64,000 nucleotides of DNA from NCBI RefSeq assembly GCF_000168975.1, contig NZ_AAUW01000002.1, forward strand, positions 248,001 through 312,000. Direction: 5' to 3'. Position 1 is the first letter of the stretch. Each line of letters begins with the position of its first letter. Origin of the DNA: Roseibium aggregatum IAM 12614 (GTDB lineage Bacteria; Pseudomonadota; Alphaproteobacteria; Rhizobiales; Stappiaceae). Below the pieces are notes generated by a model. The model did no database searches. It was not told the DNA's origin and worked only from the letters and a program-made list of their open reading frames with translations. Shown piece after piece: positions 1-9,247 of the stretch. The position numbers and the translations under genes are program-made.

Positions 1-170
1 AGTTTCGTCAGACATGAAGTCCCCCAGGAAAATTCGTTAGTCGGCAGCCTACATACAATAAAGCTTCCCGGTTCGGCAATGATGGGAAGTGCACAATTCG
101 TCACTGAGGTCGCGACTTTTTGACAGTCCGCGGCGTGGCACCCCTGTCGGCAGGACAAAAGGGTGGACAA

Positions 171-1550
171 TCAGGCGGCGTGCGAGGCCCCCGCAAGGCC
201 TGCAGCAGTCAAGACATCGTCCTGGCGCTTGCGCACGGTTGCCGCATCGAAGCCATCGATCTGTTCGTTGAAGAGCTTGAAGAAGTTGAGTTCCGCCCGC
301 AAGTGCAGGAAGACACCCCCCAATCCGATTGCAGCCCTGTCCATGAAGACGAACTCCTGCGGCACGGTGAGCGGGCCCAGTTCCTTCAGAGCGGTATGCA
401 CCCGGAAGGCCTCCTTGCGCCCGTATTCGGCTGCCGACACGCCATCTGCGATGGAACGGACACGGTCACTGAGCAGCGGACCGTAGATGAACCTTGCCCA
501 GATATTCAGGACCTCGATGACTTCCTTCTTCAGATCCTTGAAACCCCAGCGCTCATAGGCCGCCACGACCCGGTCGTTGTCTTCTTCCAGGAGACCGCGA
601 TAAAGCTCGACGACACCCTCGACAAAGGCTTCGGGGAAAACGCGGATACAGCCGTAGTCGAGCAGATTGATTCCCGCCGGCTCGCCTTCCTGCTCGAAAA
701 CCGTGTAATTGCCCAGGTGCGGATCGCCGTGAATGACGCCGAAATGGCTGAATGGATGCCACCAGGCGTGGAACATGGTCCGGGCGAGCAGATTGCGCTC
801 GTTCTGGCTGTGGTCCTTGTAGTCGAGCAGCGGTTTACCGGTGAGCCAGCCCATTGTGAGCAGGCGCTTTGTCGACAGGTCGTGGATCACTTCCGGAACG
901 CGGATGCGGTTGAAGTCTCCCAGGATTTCCTGATAGACGGCGATATGCGCCGCTTCCCTGGCATAATCCAGCTCCTCACGGACCCGGGCGCTGATTTCCT
1001 TGGCAATTTCCCGCGTATCGATGGCCGGGCTCATGCGGCGGTGCAGCGAAAACAGCATCTGCAACTGCTTGAGATCGGCCTCCACCGCCGAGGCCATGTC
1101 CGGATATTGCAGCTTGCAGGCCAGAACCCTGCCGTCGTGGCCGGTAGCCCGGTGCACCTGCCCAAGGGAAGCCGCCGCAGCCGGTTCCTTGCCAAACTCG
1201 GCGAACCGGCCCTGCCAGTCCGCACCAAGTTCGGCGCGCATCCGGCGCTTGACGAAGGCCCAGCCCATGGGAGGTGCGTTGGCTTGCAGCTTCGCCAGCT
1301 CGGTCGTGTATTCGGGCGGCAAGACGTCGGGGATCGTCGACAGAAGCTGCGCCACTTTCATCAAGGGGCCTTTCAGCCCGCCAAGGGCCGCAGCAAGTTC
1401 GGCTGCATTCTTGGCGTTGTCGAGTTCCATGCCGAACAGACGTGCCCCGGCCACCTTTGCGGCAATCCCGCCCATGTTGGTGCCGACCTTGGCATAGCGG
1501 CCCATACGGGCACTGAGGCGATTGCTTTCGCGGTCTTTCGATTCGGCCAT
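171..1550 (-). CDS. ABC1/UbiB (AarF)-family atypical kinase
   Basis: A 459-residue member of the ABC1/UbiB family of protein-kinase-like ATPases, known for support of ubiquinone biosynthesis and lipid homeostasis. Visible motifs are the alanine-rich loop AAAASLGQVHRA (about residues 122-133), the catalytic stretch HGDPHLGN and the metal-binding DYG. The family's KxGQ motif reads KVAQ here (residues 65-68). I start at the ATG at 1550, because the open frame upstream to 1694 shows no family-like sequence. It sits 278 bp after the DUF3445 gene and may have its own promoter. The family assignment is firm; the substrate is unknown. Confidence 0.9.
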   Translation of the reverse strand: MAESKDRESNRLSARMGRYAKVGTNMGGIAAKVAGARLFGMELDNAKNAAELAAALGGLKGPLMKVAQLLSTIPDVLPPEYTTELAKLQANAPPMGWAFVKRRMRAELGADWQGRFAEFGKEPAAAASLGQVHRATGHDGRVLACKLQYPDMASAVEADLKQLQMLFSLHRRMSPAIDTREIAKEISARVREELDYAREAAHIAVYQEILGDFNRIRVPEVIHDLSTKRLLTMGWLTGKPLLDYKDHSQNERNLLARTMFHAWWHPFSHFGVIHGDPHLGNYTVFEQEGEPAGINLLDYGCIRVFPEAFVEGVVELYRGLLEEDNDRVVAAYERWGFKDLKKEVIEVLNIWARFIYGPLLSDRVRSIADGVSAAEYGRKEAFRVHTALKELGPLTVPQEFVFMDRAAIGLGGVFLHLRAELNFFKLFNEQIDGFDAATVRKRQDDVLTAAGLAGASHAA

Positions 1551-1828
1551 GCGGTGGCGGTCTCCCTTGTGACACCAGACGTTCCATGGACCACCCGATG
1601 TGCCAAACCGGTGGCTGCGGTCTCTGGAAACTACATATGACCTACCGCAGCAATATCCAGATCCGCCAGCCGCTATTCCGACGCAGGTCTGCAACGAGCT
1701 CCCGAAGGACGGCTATTTTCAAGGCGTTGCTCGGGTCTCGTTCGCAGGAAATCCGTCGCGTTGCCGCTATCGGCCGCCCCCGGATCGAAGGCAGGGCACT
1801 TCCCGAAACCAGGCAATCTGCCCGGTGG

Positions 1829-2737
1829 TCACGGCTTTCCAAGGCTGATTTTTTCAAGCGCCCGGGCCAGATCGTCTCGCGTTGCCACAAGCCCCTTGTA
1901 GGCAAGCTGATCGGCATCAAGCGCGAGAAGCTGTGTCCGAAGCCCTTCCGCCAGGCCCGCACGCCCTTCCTGTGCTTCCAGAGCCGCCAGAGGGTCGTGA
2001 TGGATCTTGATGGTGAACAGGATGTCGCCGGAGCCCGGCAAACGCCGCAAGGTCTGCCGTTCGACCCGGAGGAAAAGCTGAGCCAGCGCGCCGTCGTCAA
2101 TCTTGACGCGGATCTGTTTCGGCAAGGGATGGTGCAGTTCGCCGTCGGGATAGATCGACCAGTTGAAGCGCTCCAGAAACTGTCCTGCTTTCAGATTGTC
2201 GAAGATCCGGGCGACCATCATGCCCATGCGGCTTCCGTTGAATCCGGGGACATTGTCGTGAATTCCCGTCATGGACTGCCCGAATTTCTCCGCCAGGGAC
2301 CAGGACGAAGGAAAGCAGAGCGCAGCGGCCGCAAGCCTGTAGCCATCCGGACCGGGCCGCATCAAAACGAGATCTTCCTGCACGAGACGCGCCGCGGTCA
2401 TCAGAGGCGGTGAACCGGAAAGCACTACGCGCTCGCCGGTTTCGGCGATCTCGACCGCGTCATCACCCACCCGGTGGGTCTCTTGATGGAACCTCGAAAG
2501 GTTTTCTTTGACGAGATCCAGCACCTCCTGCTGCGCGGGTGTTGTATCCACTTCTGCCCGGAACACCGTTTCAAGATGTTCTGAGAACAGGCGGTTTTTC
2601 TCGCGGAGGTGCTTTGCCAGCAAGGGATCGGGTTCCAGCCAGCCCTCCTCACCAATCGGCTTCAGGCCGACAGTGAAGGGCTGGCTGGTGCCGTCGTAAG
2701 GCGTGTGGTGGAAGGGGGGCGACGGTTGCCGTGTCAT
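1829..2737 (-). CDS. Heme-dependent oxidative N-demethylase family protein (former DUF3445)
   Basis: A 302-residue protein matching the DUF3445 family, characterised members of which are heme-dependent oxidative N-demethylases. Recognisable conserved stretches are LCFPSSWSLAEKFG, the GIHDNVPGFN region and WSIYPDGELHHP. The start lies only 11 bp after the stop of the pepF-like gene, so the two are probably cotranscribed. There is no signal peptide, which suggests a cytoplasmic enzyme. The substrate, perhaps an N-methylated amine, cannot be read from sequence. Confidence 0.85.
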   Translation of the reverse strand: MTRQPSPPFHHTPYDGTSQPFTVGLKPIGEEGWLEPDPLLAKHLREKNRLFSEHLETVFRAEVDTTPAQQEVLDLVKENLSRFHQETHRVGDDAVEIAETGERVVLSGSPPLMTAARLVQEDLVLMRPGPDGYRLAAAALCFPSSWSLAEKFGQSMTGIHDNVPGFNGSRMGMMVARIFDNLKAGQFLERFNWSIYPDGELHHPLPKQIRVKIDDGALAQLFLRVERQTLRRLPGSGDILFTIKIHHDPLAALEAQEGRAGLAEGLRTQLLALDADQLAYKGLVATRDDLARALEKISLGKP

Positions 2738-2748
2738 TGGGTACCGCG

Positions 2749-4574
2749 TCAGGCCTCTTCCAGTGCTTCCAGTTCATCGATGATCCGCTCGATCACCGAG
2801 AGGCCCTTCTTCCAGAAATCCGGATCGACCGCGCTCAGTCCGAACGGTGCCAGAAGTTCGGAATGATGCTTGGTGCCGCCAGCCTTCAGAAGGTCGAAAT
2901 ACTTCTCCTGGAAGCCCGTCTCGGCTTCCTCGTAACCGCATAGAGCGAATTCACCAGGCAATCGCCGAAGGCATAGGCATAGACATAGAACGGCGAATGG
3001 ATGAAGTGCGGAATATAGGTCCAGAAAGTCTCATAACCTTCGCTCAACTTGATCGCGGGCCCGAGGCTTTCGCCCTGCACGGACAGCCACAGTTCCCCGA
3101 TCTTGTCCGACGTCAGCTCACCGTTGCGCCGCTCTGTATGAACCTTGCGCTCGAACGTGTAGAAGGCGATCTGGCGCACCACGGTGTTGATCATGTCCTC
3201 CGCCTTGGAGGCCAGCATCACCTTGCGGGTCTGCGGATTGTCCGCCTTGGCAAGCAGCGACTTGAAGGTCAGCATCTCGCCGAAGACGCTGGCCGTTTCG
3301 GCCAGGGTCAGCGGTGTCGGCGCCATCAACGGCCCGTTGGGCGCTGCCAGCACCTGGTGAACGCCGTGGCCAAGCTCATGCGCCAGGGTCATCACGTCGC
3401 GGATCTTGCCCTGGTAGTTGACCAGCACATAGGGGTGCGCGCTTGGCACGGTCGGATGGGCGAAGGCACCCGGGGCCTTGCCGGACCGGGCCGGCGCGTC
3501 GATCCAGCGCCGGTCGAAGAACCGGCCCGCGATTTCCGCCATATCGGGGGAAAACGCGCTGTAAGCGGACAGAACCGTGTCTTTCGCCTCGTCCCAGGGG
3601 ATCACCCGCGTGTCGGCGTTCGGCAGGGGCGCGTTGCGGTCCCAGGTATTGAGCTGATCCATACCCAGCCACTTTGCCTTCAGCTTGTAGTAGCGATGCG
3701 ACAGGCGCGGATAGGCATCGCGCACGGCGGCCACCAGCGCGTCGACCACTTCCCGCTCGACCCGGTTGGACAGATGGCGGCTGTCGGCAATGTCCGTGAA
3801 ATTCCGCCAGCGGTCGGAGATTTCCTTGTCCTTGGCCAGCGTGTTGGTGATCAGCGTGAAGGTGCGCAGATTTTCCTTGAACGTCTTCGTCAGAGCTTCC
3901 GAAGCCTTGCGCCGGGTATCAGGCTTAGGGTCCACCAGCAGATTGAGCGTCGGTTCGATGGAAAGTTCCTGTCCGTCGACATCGAAGGTCAGCGAGGCCA
4001 TCGTCTCGTCGAACAGCCTGTTCCAGGCACCGGCGCCGGTAACGGACTTCTCGTGGAACAGTTGCTCCACCCTGTCTTCAAGCTGATAGGGCTTGCCCTT
4101 GCGCAGATCCTCGATCCATGGACGGTAATGCGCGAACTGGCCGTCCTCAAGCGCCGTTTCCATCACGGCGTCGTCGATCTTGTTCATCTCCAGCGTGAAG
4201 AACAGAAGATGCGAACTTGCCGTCGTTATCTGTTCCTGAACGTCGCCGTAGAATTTCTGCGATGCCGGTTTGATGGTGTTTTCCGAATAGACGAGACCGG
4301 CAAAGGAAATCAGCCTGCCCATCAGGTCTTCCAGGTCCTCATAGGCGCGAATGGCCGTGACCAGCGCGGAAACGTTGCTCTGCGCCATTTCGGCCAGCCT
4401 GCCCTTGTAGGACGTCTCGAAGGTTTTTGACCGGTCGAGGATCTCCTTCAGATCGGCAGCAACCTCCGGCGCGTCGACGGCAGGATATAGATCCGTGAGG
4501 TCCCATTCGGGAAGAGACCCGATATCTGCGGAAGCGGCGGCCTGCGGGGCGAAGACGGGATGTGGAATGGGCAA
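2749..4574 (-). pseudogene. pepF: M3-family oligoendopeptidase F, interrupted by a frameshift near 2937-2942
   Basis: A cytoplasmic zinc oligopeptidase of family M3B with the HELGH motif (LAHELGHGVHQ), its downstream family sequence and the C-terminal FGDCLVNSLYA segment. Just after LYA the frame runs into unrelated residues and stops at 2886. The expected C-terminus (GYEEAETGF through IIDELEALEEA) continues in the next frame to 2749, as if one base were missing around 2937-2942. Either the gene has lost its last ~60 residues or the base is a sequencing error. An ATG at 4619 has no ribosome-binding site. The in-frame TTG at 4574 follows GGAGAG at good spacing, so I prefer it. Confidence 0.8.
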
Positions 4575-4763
4575 GTTTTCTCTCCGGTGCGTCTGCGGAC
4601 GAACGGGTCCGGCAATCATCTGTTGTTAGAATTAGTAGGCCGGGAAAAGGTTCGCCCGCAATCAGAGTGTGAAAACTTTTTTGCCGGCGCTTGGACGATT
4701 TGTTTACCCAATTGCGACCAGAATGGTTCGAAACGAGACAATTCGGGACGAGCGAAACCGCAA

Positions 4764-6338
4764 ATGCAAGCACTCAGCGGCAAAATTCTCATTGTTGACG
4801 ACGACCCCATCCAGCGCAGGTTGCTGCAGGAAGCCGTGAAGAAATTCGGTTACCGGTCGAAAACCGCCGAGAATGGCGCCGAAGCGGTGCGCATCATGTC
4901 GAGCGCAGAAGCAAGCGAGATCGATCTGATCATCCTCGATATGGTAATGCCCGAGCTTGATGGCCTGGGTGTTCTGGAGCGGCTGCGGTCCGACAAGAAC
5001 GCAACGCCGGTGATCGTCCAGACCGCTCATGGCGGCATCGATACCGTTGTCACCGTGATGAATGCCGGCGCTCAGGATTTCGTGGTCAAACCGGTGGCAC
5101 CGGAGCGGCTGAACGTCTCGATCCGCAATCTCTTGAAGACATCCGCGCTGGAAGGCGAGATCACCCGGATCCGCAAGCAGGCCTCCGGCACGCTGACCTT
5201 TGCCGACATCATCACCCACTCGCCGGCGATGGAACGGGTGATCAATCTCGGCAAGCGGGCGGCCGCATCGAACATTCCGATCCTGATCGAAGGAGAAAGC
5301 GGCGTCGGCAAGGAAATGATCGCCAGCGCCATTCAGGGCTCAAGTGACCGCAAATCCAAACCTCTGGTCACCGTCAACTGCGGCGCGATCCCCGACAATC
5401 TGGTGGAATCGATTCTCTTCGGACACGAGAAAGGCGCCTTTACCGGCGCGGTAGACAAACACATCGGCAAGTTTCAGGAAGCGCACGGCGGCACCCTGTT
5501 CCTGGATGAAGTCGGCGAACTGCCGCAGGATGTCCAGGTCAAGCTGCTGCGCGCCTTGCAGGAAAACGAGATCGACCCGATTGGTGCGCGACGTCCCGTG
5601 AAGGTGGATTTCCGGCTGATTTCTGCAACCAACCGGCGGCTGATCGATCAGGTGAAGGAAGGCGTCTTCCGCGAAGATCTGTATTACCGTCTGAACGTTT
5701 TCCCGATCTGGATCCCACCGCTGCGCGACCGGCGCGAGGACATTCCCGCGCTCACCCGCCATTTCCTGGCCCGTTTCGCGGCCGAGGAAGGCAAGCCCCA
5801 GGTGGCAGGCGTCACCGCCGATACGCTCGCCATGCTTCAGGACTATCATTGGCCGGGCAACATCAGGCAGCTTGAAAACGCGGTTTTCCGTGCGGTCGTC
5901 CTGTGCGACGGCCCGCAACTGACGATCAACGATTTTCCGCAAGTGGCCGCCGCTACCGAGCAGACAGCCGCTCCTGGCGTTAGCCACCACCTGCAGGCAC
6001 CATCGGCATATGCGGACAGGTCGTCCGGCGGCGATCTTGCCGCGGCCCCGGTTCGCCCGAGCGAACCCACGGCCACGCCGCATCATGCTCCCTCAGCCCC
6101 GCCCCCTCAGGCAGGCTTCGAGCAATCAGCCCCGTTCGGCTTCATGCGCAACCTCGACCAGGATGGTCACGTGCGCAAGCTGACCGATATCGAGGAGGAA
6201 TTGATTCGTGCTGCGATCAATCATTACTCCGGGCGCATGACAGAGGTTGCCAAACGGCTCGGAATCGGCCGGTCCACACTCTATCGCAAGCTGAAGGAAT
6301 ACGGACTCGACGAAAGCGGCAGCGACGCGGCGGCCTGA
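4764..6338 (+). CDS. Sigma-54-dependent NtrC-class response regulator
   Basis: A 524-residue activator in three parts. The receiver domain (residues 7-125) has phospho-acceptor Asp59 in ILDMVMPE. The AAA+ domain (about 150-385) has Walker A GESGVGKE at 177-184 and the sigma-54 contact loop GAFTGA at 224-229. A Pro/Ala-rich linker leads to a Fis-type helix-turn-helix near the C-terminus (MTEVAKRLGIGRSTLYRKLKEYG). It would remodel RNA polymerase-sigma-54 at enhancer-type promoters. No histidine kinase is adjacent, so the signal is unknown. The start is the ATG before QALSGKILIVDDD; the open frame upstream is not family-like. Confidence 0.93.
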   Translation: MQALSGKILIVDDDPIQRRLLQEAVKKFGYRSKTAENGAEAVRIMSSAEASEIDLIILDMVMPELDGLGVLERLRSDKNATPVIVQTAHGGIDTVVTVMNAGAQDFVVKPVAPERLNVSIRNLLKTSALEGEITRIRKQASGTLTFADIITHSPAMERVINLGKRAAASNIPILIEGESGVGKEMIASAIQGSSDRKSKPLVTVNCGAIPDNLVESILFGHEKGAFTGAVDKHIGKFQEAHGGTLFLDEVGELPQDVQVKLLRALQENEIDPIGARRPVKVDFRLISATNRRLIDQVKEGVFREDLYYRLNVFPIWIPPLRDRREDIPALTRHFLARFAAEEGKPQVAGVTADTLAMLQDYHWPGNIRQLENAVFRAVVLCDGPQLTINDFPQVAAATEQTAAPGVSHHLQAPSAYADRSSGGDLAAAPVRPSEPTATPHHAPSAPPPQAGFEQSAPFGFMRNLDQDGHVRKLTDIEEELIRAAINHYSGRMTEVAKRLGIGRSTLYRKLKEYGLDESGSDAAA

Positions 6339-6391
6339 ATTGAGGCAAATCATAGCGCAAACCGTCGATTTCGACGATATTTTGACGCATT

Positions 6392-6424
6392 CTCCGGGTA
6401 ACCACCACTACCGGAGCGTTTTTG
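6392..6424 (+). terminator. Rho-independent terminator after the NtrC-class regulator
   Basis: CTCCGG(G)TA pairs with TACCGGAG across a short loop, giving an 8-bp stem with one bulged G. CG and five T residues follow. Confidence 0.7.
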
Positions 6425-6440
6425 CACTACGCGCTTGCGC

Positions 6441-6458
6441 CGTTGCAGTTCTGCAACG
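6441..6458. promoter_or_regulatory. Perfect 18-bp palindrome upstream of the DUF882 gene
   Basis: CGTTGCAG-TT-CTGCAACG is a perfect inverted repeat with a 2-bp centre. It lies about 115 bp before the DUF882 start and beyond the preceding terminator. It may be an operator; no regulator can be assigned. Confidence 0.4.
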
Positions 6459-6572
6459 ATTATCAGCTAAGCGAAATTAGGGTAAAAACTTCTTAACCTG
6501 CGGCAGCTAGGGTATGTGACCTGCTGGGGAGCACGGGATGGGTGAAAGCCCTCAAAAACGGCGAGATAGAGA

Positions 6573-8402
6573 TTGCGTACACGGTTAGTTGATTTCGACG
6601 CCGTCGGTTGGCTGAAGCGTGCCGCGAAAGCGGCCGGCGCGTTTGCTGTTGTGTCTGTGTGCCTGGTCACCTTTGCCCAGGCGGAGACGCGTACCCTGAA
6701 GCTGTACAACACGCACACGAAAGAGCGTGTCTCCATTACCTTCAAGAAAAACGGCCGCTATCTGCCCGACGGTCTGCGCGAAGCCAACCGCTTCCTGCGC
6801 GACTGGCGCCGCAACGAAATGACCAAGATCGATCCGGAGCTTCTGGATCTCGTCTGGGAAGTGTACCAGCAGGTGGGCGCAAGCCAGCCGATCCACGTCG
6901 TTTCCAGCTACCGGTCTCCCGCGACCAACAACATGCTTCGCAAGCGGTCCTCGGGCGTTGCCAAGAACAGCCAGCACACGCTCGGCAAGGCCATGGACTA
7001 TTTCATTCCCGGCGTAAAACTTGCCACCCTGCGCGCCACCGGCCTGCGCAAGGAAGTGGGCGGTGTCGGTTACTATCCAAGGTCCGGCTCTCCGTTCGTT
7101 CACATGGACACCGGCAGCGTCCGTCACTGGCCGCGCATGAGCCGCTCCGAGCTGGCCCGCGTGTTCCCGGACGGCAAGACCCTTCACATTCCGTCTGACG
7201 GTAAACCGATGAGCGGCTACAAGGTTGCGCTTGCCGAAAGCAAATCCGGCCGCTCGAGAAGCACCAAACCGACGATCGTCGCCTCCAACTCGCGCTCCAG
7301 CTCCTCCAATGGCCTGAGCACCCGCGACCAGAACCTGACGCGTCCGGGCAAGCCCATTCCGGTGACCGCGCAGAATGACAAGCCGTCCTCTGGTGGCGGC
7401 AACCTGTTCGCCAGCCTCTTTGGCGGCGGCAACAGCCGTGACGACAATGCAGCCAGGCGTCCGGGCGCGGTCGGCAATACACCGCCCGCACCTGTTACAG
7501 CCGAAGCGCCCGCTGTCGTGATCGAAAATCCGCCGGTTCCCGCTCGGAAAATCCTGGGCGACGAACCAGAGGCACCGGCAGCCGCGCCGATTGTCGTTGC
7601 CAGCAGCGCTCCTATCGTGAAACCGCCTGCGGATATTCCCTCCGTGGCGGCGACCAAGACGCCTCCGCCTGCGCCGAACACGCTTGATGCACAGCGGTTC
7701 GCCATCGAGACCAGCCCTCCGGGCGCCCAGAGCCCTGCGACGGGCACCGTTCCGGAGAAAACGATCGATTCGCGGTTCCAGGTTGCCACGCGCACACCGG
7801 TGCAAAAGCCGAGCAAGGGCCTCAGCGATGCAGCCAAGGTCGCTGCGGCAAATCTTGGCCTGAGCAGCGACGTCCCCGTTCCGGGCTCCGTACCGACCGA
7901 CGATCCGGTCGCTGCAATCGCGGCAGCCACCGGTACAGCCGTGCCCTCTCCGGTGCCCGCGCCCCGGTCGGAAACCACGCTCGCCTACGCCTCCGCCTCC
8001 GCGACACCACCCAGCCTGAGCCGCTCCCTGCGGCCGTCGGTCAGCGAGCCGGCACGGGCGCAGGCCACCCGGCCGGCAGCCGCCGCAACCGCCAAGGCCG
8101 CCCCGGCTCGTCAGCCTTCCGTTTCAGGCCGGATCCCGCGTGACCAGATTGTCGACCCGCTTGCAGGCTTTGCGAGTTTGCCGGACAAGTCCGCACCGAC
8201 GCTTCTCTCAGGTGCAGGCACCACACGGCATCAGGCATTTGCCTCGCTCAGCCACCCCAATCAGCGTCAGCTCAAGAACGTGATGATGCCCGGCAACCGC
8301 TTTGTGTCCGCCAGCTTTGAAAGCAATCCTTACGGTGGTCTGCGCACAGACCGGTTCGACGGTCCGGCTGTCGTCATCCTGCCGGTCCGCTTCGCGCGCT
8401 GA
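6573..8402 (+). CDS. DUF882 (MepK/YcbK-like) murein endopeptidase with long C-terminal tail
   Basis: A 609-residue exported protein. After an N-terminal hydrophobic signal (AFAVVSVCLVTFAQA) comes a DUF882 domain at about residues 40-200. It has the M15-like zinc motifs SQHTLGKAMDYF and FVHMDTG, known in E. coli MepK for cleaving peptidoglycan cross-links. The remaining ~400 residues are rich in Pro, Ala, Ser and Thr, look disordered and have no recognised domain. A short ordered-looking segment at the end (RFDGPAVVILPVRFAR) may be a partner or anchoring site. The start is a TTG at 6573, since no ATG lies nearby. The catalytic-domain call is firm; tail function is unknown. Confidence 0.85.
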   Translation: MRTRLVDFDAVGWLKRAAKAAGAFAVVSVCLVTFAQAETRTLKLYNTHTKERVSITFKKNGRYLPDGLREANRFLRDWRRNEMTKIDPELLDLVWEVYQQVGASQPIHVVSSYRSPATNNMLRKRSSGVAKNSQHTLGKAMDYFIPGVKLATLRATGLRKEVGGVGYYPRSGSPFVHMDTGSVRHWPRMSRSELARVFPDGKTLHIPSDGKPMSGYKVALAESKSGRSRSTKPTIVASNSRSSSSNGLSTRDQNLTRPGKPIPVTAQNDKPSSGGGNLFASLFGGGNSRDDNAARRPGAVGNTPPAPVTAEAPAVVIENPPVPARKILGDEPEAPAAAPIVVASSAPIVKPPADIPSVAATKTPPPAPNTLDAQRFAIETSPPGAQSPATGTVPEKTIDSRFQVATRTPVQKPSKGLSDAAKVAAANLGLSSDVPVPGSVPTDDPVAAIAAATGTAVPSPVPAPRSETTLAYASASATPPSLSRSLRPSVSEPARAQATRPAAAATAKAAPARQPSVSGRIPRDQIVDPLAGFASLPDKSAPTLLSGAGTTRHQAFASLSHPNQRQLKNVMMPGNRFVSASFESNPYGGLRTDRFDGPAVVILPVRFAR

Positions 8403-8426
8403 CCGGTCAGCCGGTAAAATTCAGAC

Positions 8427-8457
8427 AAAAAAAGAGCGGCATTCCTGCCGCTCTTTT
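8427..8457. terminator. Bidirectional terminator between the DUF882 gene and gapR
   Basis: AAAGAGCGGC-attcct-GCCGCTCTTT is a 10-bp perfect stem with A residues before and T residues after. It can serve both convergent genes. Confidence 0.85.
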
Positions 8458-8485
8458 CATGTCGGGGTGCGGATCTTTCCGCTGA

Positions 8486-8755
8486 TCAGCCTTCTGCGCC
8501 GCCAGCACCGCCAGCCATGCCGAGTGCGTGCAGGTAGAGATCGAGAACTGCCTCTTCTTCTTCACGCTCATGGGGCTGCTTCTTGCGCAGGGAGACCACC
8601 TTCCGCAGGATCTTCACGTCAAAGCCGTTGCCCTTGGCTTCCGCATAGACGTCCTTGATGTCATCGGAGATGACTTTCTTTTCTTCTTCAAGACGCTCGA
8701 TACGCTCTACGAATGCGCGCAGCTGGTCGCCTGCCACTCCACCGGGATCGGACAT
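8486..8755 (-). CDS. gapR: GapR-family DNA-binding protein (DUF2312)
   Basis: An 89-residue protein with the whole DUF2312 signature ([39 protein letters not shown]). GapR, known from Caulobacter, is a coiled-coil nucleoid protein that encircles overtwisted AT-rich DNA ahead of replication and transcription. Family members are almost universal in alphaproteobacteria. The C-terminus here ends in a short Gly/Ala tail. It converges on the DUF882 gene across a shared terminator. Confidence 0.93.
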   Translation of the reverse strand: MSDPGGVAGDQLRAFVERIERLEEEKKVISDDIKDVYAEAKGNGFDVKILRKVVSLRKKQPHEREEEEAVLDLYLHALGMAGGAGGAEG

Positions 8756-8913
8756 GTTTTCTGTTTCTCCTTCTCGTTCTTCCGTGTCGCGCTGTGCGCG
8801 GTCTTAATGGCTGCGGCTGATCTTCAGCCGCCGTCAATCACCTAGCCGTGCGTTGCCAGACTGCGCATCGCCCGTCAAGCAGTCATGCGCGTTCAGGCAA
8901 GTGCTGGGCTGGC

Positions 8914-9210
8914 TCAATGCTGGGGTTTGTTCTTTTCGAAAGCGGCTTGCTGGTCCGCCGTCGCTTCGGTCTGGTATTTGGCTTTCCAGTCGTCATAGGG
9001 CATGCCGTAGACGATTTCGCGGGCTTCCGACTTTTCCAGGGGAACACCCTTTTCCTGCGCAGCGTCCTGATACCAGTTGGACAGGCAGTTGCGGCAAAAG
9101 CCGGCCAGATTCATCATGTCGATGTTCTGCACGTCGGTGCGTCCGCGCAGATGGTCCACAAGGCGCCTGAAAACGGCAGCTTCCAGTTCGAGTTTCGTCT
9201 GATCGTCCAT
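8914..9210 (-). CDS. DUF1244 family protein
   Basis: A 98-residue cytoplasmic protein of the DUF1244 family. Conserved segments are FRRLVDHLRGRTDVQNIDMMNLAGFCRNCL, with a C-x2-C pair, and YGMPYDDWKAKYQ. The ATG at 9210 precedes the DDQTKLELE stretch; the frame upstream is shadow coding of the neighbouring gene. It lies 37 bp after the FGase gene on the same strand, so the two are probably an operon. Function is not established. Confidence 0.88.
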   Translation of the reverse strand: MDDQTKLELEAAVFRRLVDHLRGRTDVQNIDMMNLAGFCRNCLSNWYQDAAQEKGVPLEKSEAREIVYGMPYDDWKAKYQTEATADQQAAFEKNKPQH

Positions 9211-9247
9211 CCCGAAGGTCTCCCTGTCCCGGACCGGTGGCCCGGCC

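Noticed and set aside
120-1640. 506-residue plus-strand open frame
   Set aside because: Antisense shadow of the UbiB-like gene: low-complexity composition, no motif or ribosome site. The minus strand carries clear kinase motifs.
1551-1828. Possible gene between the UbiB-like and DUF3445 genes
   Set aside because: Only shadow frames without motifs; treated as an intergenic promoter region.
2847-4430. 527-residue plus-strand open frame
   Set aside because: Antisense to pepF; the minus strand shows HELGH and M3 family sequence.
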